DNA from: Microglena sp. YARC
Lineage: Eukaryota > Chlorophyta > Chlorophyceae > Chlamydomonadales > Chlamydomonadaceae
Direction: 5' to 3'
DNA: 64,000 nt
NCBI GenBank assembly: GCA_022414725.1
Contig: CM039462.1
Coordinates: forward strand, 38,243,186 to 38,307,185
Under the pieces are notes generated by a model, which ran no database searches, was not told the origin of the DNA, and saw nothing but the letters and a program-made list of their open reading frames with translations. Below are positions 17,746 through 26,649 of this stretch, in pieces; the stretch's first letter is position 1, and each line of letters opens with the position of its first letter. The translations under genes and the position numbers were made by a program.

Positions 17746-18432
17746 TTATAATGATTGAGGATGAGAACAACCATGTCGTAGGATGTAATGATAATGATAA
17801 TGTAAATACGATTGGGTTTCCCTGAATTTTGTATTTTTTGTTACTTTTGTAATTTTGGATGGGTCCACTGTGTTCTTTAACGCCATCCCGATCTTCAGCC
17901 ATGAATCGTATCCGCTGGCTCTATGTGCATCGAGTATGTCCACGAGATTGTAGAGGGATTCCACATCCATTCCATGATGCGAGTCGAAAGTCTTCTTAGG
18001 CTCCGACAAGTTGTCGTCACCACGGATCACCATTTCCTCCTGGCCGTGTTTGGTGTATGGGCTGTGCCCCCCCTTCGGATGCACACGGATGCTCAGATTC
18101 TGCACGAGTGTATCAAGATCCATTTGCTGTACGTCACGTTTCGCGAACGAGCCTGCGGCAATATCGAATTGGTACCAGGCAGTGACTTTCCACGGGTGGG
18201 CCTCATCCGGTTTCTTCGATCCGTACAAGAACCACCTGCCGCCCCGTTTGATCACGCTTTCGTCATATATCTTCCCGGGATCCATTTCGGCCAGTCCAGG
18301 AATGCAAATTGTGCTCTCGTACGTCCTATGTTCGGTCACATCGTTGACGAAGTGCTCTCTAATGGCGAGTTGGATCTCTGGGTGTGTGATGACATTTGGC
18401 ATAAACACGTGTAGACCATCTTTGTACACCCC
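17746..18432 (-). pseudogene. D5-type primase, C-terminal part of the split gene
   Basis: The coding frame enters from the family-A terminal repeat at 18433. It reads YKDGLHVFMPNVITHPEIQ, then DESVIKRGGRWFLYGSKKP, both typical of the archaeo-eukaryotic primase domain of viral D5-like primase-helicases, and a PriCT-like helix (YDSWLKIGMALKNT). It stops at 17746 with no helicase domain. The N-terminal part lies at 21219-21609, on the far side of element A. I do not write out the joined protein. Viral D5 proteins prime DNA synthesis at replication forks. This copy is doubly broken, so a functional one should exist elsewhere. Confidence 0.75.
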
Positions 18433-18555
18433 TACACTCGACGGAATACTAAAATGAAACCGCTTTCTTGAGTGTACGGTACACCTTGCGGTGTAACCTA
18501 ATGTTGTCGCGACCACCGGAGGGGGACCGAGTGGTGTCTACAACAATACGAGTTT
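18433..18555 (-). ncRNA. Element A right-end module, candidate omega RNA region
   Basis: The non-coding stretch between the Fanzor1 stop and the terminal repeat contains the short palindromes GTGTACGGTACAC and ACCTTGCGGTGT. In Fanzor/TnpB elements the guide RNA is read from this position and extends past the end into flanking DNA, here the primase gene. Its RNA nature is inferred from position and from conservation of the module in many short derivatives. Confidence 0.4.
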
Positions 18556-20935
18556 TTATTCATCAACAACAACAGAGCTGCTGTGGGCAAATGGAAGAGG
18601 TCGTCCTAGACCCATCAATTCCATGCAGTGCAGCCTTGCGATTGTGAGAGCAGAAGAGCGATCCCGGTCCGAGTAAATGCATGTTTCTGGAGAGAATCGC
18701 AGTCCTCGTACCTCTGGGTACCGCTCGATCGATTTTTGAGAATCGACAAGGGAAGTGGCGAAGCCACCCCTCCTGTGCTTCTCTTGTGCGCCTTTACGTT
18801 TATTGTACAACCTTACCCCTAAGTGGTCGCAATCAGCGACCTTTGGCATCGTTTTCGATTTCGTGTGACCAAAACGTTCACCACCCAACCTAAGCTTCAC
18901 GTCTGCTGAACAAACACTTGGGATCTTGTAAACACGTTCTTTTTCTTTACCCGTCTCCCACGACATAAGAGTCGTTTTGAACTCATCTGTCACAGAAACG
19001 TCCTCTTTGAAAATTCTTTTACACGATGCGAACATGGCCCCAGTGGGAACTGCAACTTCTCCCGGTCCAGTAGGCTTCAGTTTCGTGATGGCAGATCCGT
19101 AGGCCACGCAAACCTTCATATCAGGAAGTTCTTTCGTCATGCACCGCTTGATACCCGCCCAGAAAGAGTCTTTGACCTTTCGTTTTCCGATGTAACGCTG
19201 CAAGTTGTCACGGGATTCTCGGCGTCGCAAAGCCAATCTCCACCACTCGTCAGAAAACTTAGCGTAATTTGACAAGTACGCGGAGATCTTATCCGTCCTC
19301 GATGTACTCAAAGCTGCTCCATTTTCACGCAGAGACTCCCACATAGGAATCATGTCAGCAAAACGCAGTTCCTTCTGCCTTGTCTGCTTCTTGATACCCG
19401 ACTTGTGGTAAAATGCACCACGTGTCAGCTTCCATGTCTTATTTTTTATCGTCTGCCAAATACGTTACCGTAGCGATGTTGCTCCGTCCTGGGTCCACAC
19501 CCAGGACGACGATACCCATATCGGGCAATATCGTTTTAAGTGAGCCGTCGTATTTTTCTGCGATCTTGATACCTTCTTCTTTACGAGGCTTCTTACAGGT
19601 CTTCTTCAAATCTGAGACAAGGACCTGTACTGTCTTGCTGTACTGCATGCTCAAAGAGACTCCGTCAGTACAGATGCTGCAGTCGAAAACCCACCCATTC
19701 TTGACAGGTGGTTTTCTGAAGAAGGAACCTGCGACTGTTTTTCGGGCGTTCACAAGCGTGTCATACAAACCCTTTGCATGTCTGTACTCGTCAGTAGCCT
19801 TGATTTCCTTAACATCATCATCGTACTGCTTCAGGACCGACTTGTATGCCTCCCATTCACCAGGACCACATGATTTTTTCTTCTTCTGTGCAGGCCTCTG
19901 GGGCAACATGAAGCTTTCGGGATTCTTTACATGTTCCCACTTGGAAAGCTCAACGATGTTCTGGTCATTGGGGAACATGTGCCTGAACAGGTTCACGAGG
20001 GTCTTCAGGTCAAGGCGAACATGCACCCGTTGGACATTGAAGATGGGCATCAATCGGATACGACGTGCATCCATATCCTCCAACCGTGTCTGTATCCAAT
20101 AATTAAACCGGACCATGGTCGGAAAGTCCATGTCTTTGCCATAGTTATCATAAACTCGACTTCCATCTGGAACACTCAGCATCTCCCTAACTTCATTGAC
20201 GTACTCTTGAACAGACTCTGGCCATCCCTCCATGTTTTGGACTTCTTGCTGAATAGCCTGCATCACGTCGTATCCCCGAATGATCTTCGATGTGTCCAGC
20301 GTCTTCGGGGAATTTAATTTATTTAAAGTGGTGGAAGTGAGTCTGGCCAGACGTGGTATCAAAGGAACCCATGCGTTGTTTGACACGACAGTGCTCAATG
20401 TGTGACCTGCATAGTTCAATACCTGATCGAAATAGATCGGATAAGACTTGATGTAGTCAGCGTCGTCATTACCAATTACATCGCCGATGGAGTCCTTCAC
20501 AGCTTCGTACGATATCTTGCTTTCCTCATCAGGGAAGATTCCGTCTACCCCGATACGTAGCCAATCCTTCCAGTAGGTATCTTTCATGTTGTACAGGTCT
20601 GGAATATCCAGACCTTTCTCTAATAGACTCGTGATGTGGAAAGTCAGCACCAGACTGGACCGCCGTAACATGCGGCTCACCACATTGACGAGCTGGTCCA
20701 CATGCTCCCTAAACTTACCGAATTCTTCATCGTCAAGACTCATTGCCTTCTTCAGGGCGCATTTCACTACACACATCTTTTCCACCGTCTTGTATTCTGG
20801 AGGGGGTCTGGCGATGAGACCATTGTCTTCGCATAAACGGACAAGATCGTCCTTGTTGGACTTCGACGAGTATGGTACTTCAGCTAATTTCAGTAGCTCC
20901 TTCAATTTCGCGACTGTCGGAGGTTTCGTCGCCAT
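18556..20935 (-). pseudogene. Fanzor1 RNA-guided nuclease, family A copy 1 (one frameshift)
   Basis: The first frame (20935-19439) begins with a SAP-like DNA-binding motif (AKLKELLKLAEVPYSSKSNK...LVRLCEDNG). It continues through a long helical region to CSICTDGVSLSM and the RuvC-I block GIVVLGVDPGRSNIATVTYL. A run of six T on the plus strand (19443-19448) shifts the frame; the second frame (19353-18556) carries the rest to the RuvC-III block YSDRDRSSALTIARL. Total size (~790 residues) is in the range of eukaryotic Fanzor1. It starts just after the transposase relic. The family-A copy at 40.3-42.6 kb lacks this particular shift. Confidence 0.85.
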
Positions 20936-20941
20936 CTTTCA

Positions 20942-21185
20942 TAATCAATACGTCACAGACCGCTTTATACACATAAGTGTTCCAAACGTGTTCAAAACAA
21001 CCCATAATAATTTTATCAGTGAGGTTGCCGAATGCTAAGGAAATCATATCAGACACGTGCGTCTTTGTTTCATTCGGTATGTAGTTCAAACGACGAAAGT
21101 CTCTCTTCACCTTAGCGAAGCATAGCTCAATAGCATTGAATTCTGGACTGTAAGGAGGTGTGTAACAAATATTATTTCCATCTGA
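20942..21185 (-). pseudogene. Internally deleted mariner transposase (element A)
   Basis: Only the C-terminal part remains: TPPYSPEFNAIELCFAKVKR, with the last catalytic Glu, and the following helices. It is fused directly to the sequence after the terminal repeat. The DNA-binding domain and first two catalytic Asp are missing, so element A would need a transposase from elsewhere. Confidence 0.85.
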
Positions 21186-21218
21186 TATATGTTTCATTTT
21201 ACTGTTCCGCCGACTGTA

Positions 21219-21609
21219 GGTGTTTCTTGTCGAGTCTTGGATTTGGCTTCTCTAGGATCACGACGTCCATGTGCTGCTGGTCTACAAAGTACTTGGTGGC
21301 CGACACGAGCGCGTCCATGAAATTCTCGATGTGCTTCTGTGTGTAGATGCGCTCTGGGGTCGTCTGTCGCATGTCCAGATCAACGATGACGGGCGAGGTG
21401 TCTGTGTGGGCCTCGACGATAGACATGGGTCGACCCTCATCCCTGAGCGCGTGCACGTAGGCCTCTCGGAACGCCTGTGCATGAGGTCCACCATCAGGTA
21501 TCGCGAACGAACCGAACATGGGGTCCCCCATGGCACCGTGGGTTGCCTCGGTGGGGGCAGGGAAGTTATTGACATGTGCCGCCAACAGAAGAGCATCGAG
21601 GGATGACAT
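21219..21609 (-). pseudogene. D5-type primase, N-terminal part of the split gene
   Basis: It opens with MSSLDALLLAAHVNNFPAPT and has GSFAIPDGGPHAQAFREAYV and SPVIVDLDMRQTTPERIYT, matching the N-terminal AEP primase region of giant-virus D5 proteins; DLD holds two of the metal-binding acids. At 21218 the frame runs into the family-A terminal repeat, which adds six foreign residues and a stop. The continuation is at 17746-18432. Confidence 0.8.
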
Positions 21610-21618
21610 ATAGAGTGT

Positions 21619-21972
21619 TTAATAAACATCATGTGACTCGTCTTTAAGCTTTGAACGAACCATTGTTGCAAGATCTTTGATGGCAATATTTCTGTTTCTG
21701 TGATATTCGCACTGTTTTGCCTTGTCCCTTGCTCCATACGTAGGTCCCTCAGGATCAAACTGCATAATTTCCCTGAATTCTGTGAGGAGCCTGGATAAGA
21801 GGACCCCCTCGTTTAATTCTTTGCTGTCTCCGATGAGGATCTCCTTGAATTTTTCTTCGATCTGTCTGTACCGCCTCTTTGACAGCATGGACTGCCCCCT
21901 TTTCATGGGGGCATCAGCAGAATCAGTTGCAGAAGTAAACGACCCTCCATTATCTTCAGTATGAGTGCCCAT
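21619..21972 (-). CDS. Small charged protein, 117 aa
   Basis: A Ser/Thr-rich N-terminus is followed by basic helical sequence (SKRRYRQIEEKFKEILIGD, EYHRNRNIAIKDLATMVRSK). It looks like a compact alpha-helical protein. It stops 10 bp before the primase start, on the same strand, which suggests a shared transcription unit. No family was recognised. Confidence 0.55.
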   Translation of the reverse strand: MGTHTEDNGGSFTSATDSADAPMKRGQSMLSKRRYRQIEEKFKEILIGDSKELNEGVLLSRLLTEFREIMQFDPEGPTYGARDKAKQCEYHRNRNIAIKDLATMVRSKLKDESHDVY

Positions 21973-22033
21973 AATACCGGATTTGTCTCGGTTGCTGACT
22001 GTAGTAGTAGTAATAATAATGCCGTTATCGTTT

Positions 22034-22046
22034 TCACTTTATACCG
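22034..22046 (-). promoter_or_regulatory. TATA-like promoter element
   Basis: The minus strand reads CGGTATAAAGTGA about 65 bp before the start at 21972. It resembles the GGTATAAAGTA before the methyltransferase gene. Confidence 0.4.
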
Positions 22047-22160
22047 AATCGATTGAATCTCCCTTCACGTAGCTCACTCCCCTGCACATCAAATCACACC
22101 CCCACCAGAGGAAAAATAAGGACACTAAACCCTAAACCAGCATTTGAATACTCAGCCTAA

Positions 22161-23500
22161 TCAATTGTAACTGTAAACCATTGTAACCACTGAGAAAAAT
22201 AAGATTATTTGTTTGTCACATGGTCAATTGAGAAAATGAGAACATGAGAAAATGTGATTCTTTGTTTTTCACATGGTTACAAGTTACTCAGTTACACACA
22301 CATTAATAGAATCCGAATATGAAAATAAAGTCCTACCAAACACATGAAATGGTTTTCATTGAGAAGGAGTCTGCTTGATCCATATGTCCTTCTCCCCACC
22401 CTTAATAAATCCAATTGTAACTGTAAACCATTGTAACCACTGAGAAAAATGAGATTATTTGTTTGTCACATGGTCAATTGAGAAAATGAGAACATGAGAA
22501 AATGTGATTCTTTGTTTTTCACATGGTTACAAGTTACTCAGTTACACACACATTGATAGAATCCGAATATGAAAATAAAGTCCTACCAAATACATGAAAT
22601 GGTTTTCATTGAGCAGGAGTCTGCTTGATCCATATGTCCTTCTCCCCACCCTTAATAAATCCAATTGTAACTGTAAACCATTGTAACCACTGAGAAAAAT
22701 GAGATTATTTGTTTGTCACATGGTCAATTGAGAAAATGAGAACATGAGAAAATGTGATTCTTTGTTTTTCACATGGTTACAAGTTACTCAGTTACACACA
22801 CATTGATAGAATCCGAATATGAAAATAAAGTCCTACCAAATACATGAAATGGTTTTCATTGAGAAGGAGTCTGCTTGATCCATATGTCCTTCTCCCCACC
22901 CTTAATAAATCCAATTGTAACTGTAAACCATTGTAACCACTGAGAAAAATGAGATTATTTGTTTGTCACATGGTCAATTGAGAAAATGAGAACATGAGAA
23001 AATGTGATTCTTTGTTTTTCACATGGTTACAAGTTACTCAGTTACACACACATTGATAGAATCCGAATATGAAAATAAAGTCCTACCAAACACATGAAAT
23101 GGTTTTCATTGAGCAGGAGTCTGCTTGATCCATATGTCCTTCTCCCCACCCTTAATAAATCCAATTGTAACTGTAAACCATTGTAACCACTGAGAAAAAT
23201 GAGATTATTTGTTTGTCACATGGTCAATTGAGAAAATGAGAACATGAGAAAATGTGATTCTTTGTTTTTCACATGGTTACAAGTTACTCAGTTACACACA
23301 CATTGATAGAATCCGAATATGAAAATAAAGTCCTACCAAACACATGAAATGGTTTTCATTGAGCAGGAGTCTGCTTGATCCATATGTCCTTCTTCCCACC
23401 CTTAATAAATCCAATTGTAACTGTAAACCATTGTAACCACTGAGAAAAATGAGATTATTTGTTTGTCACATGTGTTACGTTACTCATTTACACACACAGT
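22161..23500. repeat. 250-bp tandem satellite, about 5.3 copies
   Basis: The unit starts CAATTGTAACTGTAAACCATTG and recurs at exactly 250-bp steps (22161, 22411, 22661, 22911, 23161, 23411), with only a few base changes per copy. The last is truncated near 23475. It is AT-rich, with no ORF. Inside each unit are two related boxes, TTTGTTTGTCACATGGTCAA and CTTTGTTTTTCACATGGTTA, and AATGAGAACATGAGAAAATG. Confidence 0.95.
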
Positions 23501-23523
23501 GATTGAATCCGACAATGATAACA

Positions 23524-23548
23524 TTGTTCTCAAATAAAGTGGGACACA
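23524..23548. repeat. Fanzor2 end module fragment
   Basis: TTGTTCTCAAATAAAGTGGGACACACC matches the outermost bases of the module at 51.29 kb. Nothing else of that element is present. Confidence 0.5.
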
Positions 23549-23654
23549 CCGCATGGAATAACCGGGGACTCATTCGCACGTCCACACGAAAACTGAGGAA
23601 ACGATGTCGATAATGGTTTTATTTGGAATTTTAAAAAAAAGAGGGGTACTCGTC

Positions 23655-24434
23655 TCATACCCATGCGCTGCCTTGTTCAGGCGTGATATAGCCAAAGCCA
23701 CTATCTACCTGTTCAGGATCTGAATCAATGTTAGGGACAGTGCCATCAAATGCGGAATCATCATATGCGGAATCAGCATGTGCGGAATCATCATATGCGG
23801 AATCATCATCATCAGATGATGAGGACTTTATGGCACCGAAGTAGTACAAATCTCGGAGTTCTCCGTTCATTCGGACTGTATCGGGCGCTTCAATGTCAAG
23901 CCACGCGAGGGTGCGAGTGGTTTTGACACCTATCGCAAAAGATGGTTCGGATACGGGTGTAGAACAGGGTAATGAGCATTCAAGGTCAAGCCACGCAGGA
24001 GCATTTCCATGTCTCCATGCACCACTTCTCCATAGAAAAGGGTTCAAATAGTTGGCAACATGTACTCTCCCTCCTCCGTCATATCCACTCAGATCGAGCG
24101 CAGAGATCAGTCCTTTCGAAGACTTACTGCAAGATGATCCAGAGAAGGAGACGCTGCGAGACACTCTTGTTTCACGGCAGGACAGACGCATGCGCAATAT
24201 ATCAAGTGCACCCATCGCGAGACGCGGTGACACTTTCGATACATTCAGTTGTGACAACCGTCTGCGAAAGTAGTGAGAGTGTCCAGAGTCCATACCTCCG
24301 TAATAGGCAGCAGTATCAAAGCGAAGCTTGAGTGCCACCAATAGAATGTCGTGATCACCAGACACGTCAAATGTGTCCTCACATTCATGATATGATATGT
24401 TCAGTTGTCTGGTGACAGACTGTGGGAAATTCAT
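23655..24434 (-). CDS. Hypothetical protein with acidic repeat tail, 259 aa
   Basis: The ORF runs from ATG at 24434. The N-terminal two thirds alternate strand-like segments (HDILLVALKLRFDTAAYYG, RVHVANYLNPFLWRSG). Toward the C-terminus a low-complexity SSSSDDDDSAYDDSAHADSA repeat appears. CAT followed by TATAAA on the plus strand places an AT-rich stretch right at the start. No family was recognised. Confidence 0.55.
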   Translation of the reverse strand: MNFPQSVTRQLNISYHECEDTFDVSGDHDILLVALKLRFDTAAYYGGMDSGHSHYFRRRLSQLNVSKVSPRLAMGALDILRMRLSCRETRVSRSVSFSGSSCSKSSKGLISALDLSGYDGGGRVHVANYLNPFLWRSGAWRHGNAPAWLDLECSLPCSTPVSEPSFAIGVKTTRTLAWLDIEAPDTVRMNGELRDLYYFGAIKSSSSDDDDSAYDDSAHADSAYDDSAFDGTVPNIDSDPEQVDSGFGYITPEQGSAWV

Positions 24435-24536
24435 TATAAATTGTTGGAAGTTTAGGGTTTTAATTGGTTTGAGTTATTCATTGTTTCCGGACTAATCCAA
24501 TTCAATTTTTTTTATATTTTGTGGCAGAGGCATTCA

Positions 24537-24636
24537 TCGAGCGACCGAGCCACTCGTGGATGTAGCCGGTCTCTATATGTGGACTGTGACAAACAGTCGG
24601 AAAGCGTGAGATAAGAATGGGGATGTCACGGCGGTA
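24537..24636. repeat. ~95-bp dispersed repeat (other copy 13150-13245)
   Basis: It is the partner of 13150-13245. Here it lies between two divergent genes (23655-24434 and 24875). In 24640-24870 I see no further gene. Confidence 0.75.
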
Positions 24637-24874
24637 TCTTGTCCACCCCTATCGATTGTCCGTCCGTCCATCTGGGACCCAATGCCCCCCAAAAATAGAG
24701 TGGGACTTCACGAATGAACGAAGAGCATCGTGACATGCATGCGCGGCAAACGGCGCATATTCGTCCTTGGATCTCGATTGGACCTCGTAAAAACGCCCGA
24801 TTATCACGGTATAAAGCTCGCGAAAGCCTTCTTGGCTGAGTAAAGCCTTCCCTTCCCTTGTGTATCATCCATCC

Positions 24875-25258
24875 ATGGCGCATCACACTCACCACATCGT
24901 GTACGCCCTCGTCGAGCGCGAGTTCCTGGGAAAGTCCCCGTTGGTCGTAAAGGTCGGCCGGACCAGTCATCCGTTCTGCAAGAGTCTCTCGCAGTACCCC
25001 AATGGATCCCAGATCATTTTTGCCATCCATGTTCTAGATGCACAAGCGTGCGTGGATGCAGAGGCGACACTGCTCAGGTACATGCGCGGTGGTTACGATT
25101 CCAGAATCCAGCCACGAAGAGATGTGGGTGCCGAGTACTTCGAGGTGGGCGAAGCCACCGTTTACAATGGTATGTTATCGAACATTTTGAAGTACGCCTG
25201 GTCTGGCGAAGCCTGCGGTGACTCGCGCGATGATACAGTCGGCGGAACAGTAAAATGA
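24875..25258 (+). pseudogene. T5orf172/GIY-YIG-like protein truncated by a mariner end
   Basis: MAHHTHHIVYALVEREFLGK, then VVKVGRTSHPF and RRDVGAEYFEVGEATVYN, follow the T5orf172 (MUG113) pattern of the GIY-YIG nuclease superfamily found in giant viruses and phages. The ATG at 24875 is chosen over GTG at 24860. Native codons end at 25233; the last eight residues (DTVGGTVK and stop) come from the family-A terminal repeat. Loss is probably only the C-terminus, so residual function is possible. A second fragmentary relative lies at 13328-13505. Confidence 0.65.
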
Positions 25259-25275
25259 AACATCCCAATAAACGT
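25234..25275. mobile_element. Family-A mariner end fragment
   Basis: TACAGTCGGCGGAACAGTAA plus AATGAAACATCCCAATAAAC is the transposase-side end of family A. It is cut off by the left end of a family-C element at 25276. Confidence 0.8.
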
Positions 25276-26572
25276 TACACTCAGACCGGTCAATAATGTT
25301 ACAGTATATTGAATCAATTACAATTCTCTATGTACAACTTGGACAGACGGTCGATTGTGGTACACATGTACACATTGCTGCAAAGTTTGAGTAGAGTGGC
25401 TATACTTGCGAATGTAAGCCACATGACAGTCTCGAGGTGGATCTCAAACCCCACTAAAAAAGTGTACAACCGGAATAAACCTACAAAATCGGATGTGGTC
25501 ATAGAGTTCTTAAAGGCGTCATTAAAAATATATCCATTCACATCTCTTGCTGTTCTTCGTCATAAGGTAAAGGATGCTTTCGGATTTGAGGTATCAAAAG
25601 AATTGATTCGCGTTGTGATAAAAAGGCTTGGGCTCACAAAGAAAAAAGCAAAGTTCTTCTCCAGGCCTGATAACTTATATGAGAAAACCACGTCATTCAT
25701 AAGCCAAAGGGAACGGTTAAAAGAGGAAGGGAGGACTTTTGTATCGATCGACGAAACTTCATTTGGAAGACATACGAGAGACGTGTTTGGCTACTCACCA
25801 AAGGAGAGCTACTGGTTGTACCGAGGTTGAGACCTAGGGTGACGAAAATGTCGGCACTTTGTCTTATTCAACAAGGAAAAGGAGACATTTATTTTAACAT
25901 CAGGCAAGGGTCTTTTAACACGCATACTTTTGTTGAGTTTTTAGAAAATTTGGACTGTCCAACTGACACAGTAATTATACTTGACAACGTTGCTTTTCAC
26001 CACTCCAAGAAGGTCAAAACACTTGCAGCTTCAAGTGGGTGGAAGCTCCTATACACTCCTCCCTACTCACCTTGGTTCAACCCAATAGAAGGGGTGTTCT
26101 CCATCGTCAAACGCGATTTCTATAAAAGCCAAGATGTGTATAAGGCTTTGAGTTCTGTTAAAGAGAAACACGTAGAGGCTTTTTTTCGAAAGTCATTGAA
26201 TACAATTTCTGGACCTTGATACAAGGAAATAGATACATTGTCTACTAAATGGAGACGATAGTCAATAAAGAGCCTCCGGACAAGCGTACGCGACCGGACC
26301 GGGCGGCCAAAATCAAGGACAGGAAAAACGGCGAGGAGAACGTGGTAAAGTGTACACTGAGTCGAATCATAGCGGATAAGGACAACAAGGACGTTATCAC
26401 CAAGGTGATTAAGGAGCGGGTCGACAGCGTATCCAAGAGGACTTATCTTGCCGGTGTTGCGGTGAACCGGATATTAAAAGAAGTCTTCGAAGGGGTACCA
26501 GATGCGCAACTTCACACTGTAAGTGTCCCTAGCGTCGACCAGAACTTCATTCGGCAGCTTATGGTAGGGTCG
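25276..26572 (+). mobile_element. Element C', truncated mariner/Fanzor1 element (family C)
   Basis: The left end TACACTCAGACCGGTCAATA and all sequence to 26572 are nearly identical to 36586-37883 of element C. The identity stops abruptly inside the Fanzor1 gene at GTAGGGTCG, and unrelated sequence follows. No right terminal repeat is present. Confidence 0.9.
25309..26219 (+). pseudogene. Tc1/mariner (IS630-like) transposase, family C copy 1 (one frameshift)
   Basis: The N-terminal helix-turn-helix (SLSRVAILANVSHMTVSRWI) and the catalytic triad blocks are all readable: FVSIDETSFGRHTRDVFGYS, VIILDNVAFHHSKKV and YTPPYSPWFNPIEGVF. Counting gives 34 residues between the second Asp and the Glu, the DD34E signature. 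A missing G near 25803 shifts the frame (stop at 25830; second part from 25827). The homologous copy at 36619 has the G but is broken elsewhere. Confidence 0.9.
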
Positions 26573-26635
26573 GTTCTCCATATTTTTAGCATCTTTCCAA
26601 GCTGCAATTCATATAAAGGTGTCCCTCTTTGTTGA
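26249..26635 (+). pseudogene. Fanzor1 N-terminal fragment, family C
   Basis: It is near-identical to the first ~108 residues of the Fanzor1 gene at 37560 (METIVNKEPPDKRTRPDRAA). It begins 30 bp after the transposase stop. Native codons end at 26572, and unrelated residues follow to a stop at 26635. Confidence 0.9.
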
Positions 26636-26649
26636 AGAAGACACCACCA

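Larger units (their letters stand above)
18433..21218 (-). mobile_element. Element A: mariner-like transposon with Fanzor1 (family A)
   Basis: The ends are TACACTCGACGGAATACTAA (18433) and, inverted at 21218, TACAGTCGGCGGAACAGTAA. The two 28-bp repeats agree at most positions and each includes the TA target. Inside, on one strand, are an internally deleted transposase (next to the 21218 end) and a Fanzor1 gene whose 3' side faces the 18433 end. It interrupts the primase gene exactly at a TA. Confidence 0.85.

Noticed and set aside
22161..23500. CRISPR-like array
   Set aside because: The 250-bp units are contiguous and almost identical, with no unique spacers between short repeats; it is a satellite.
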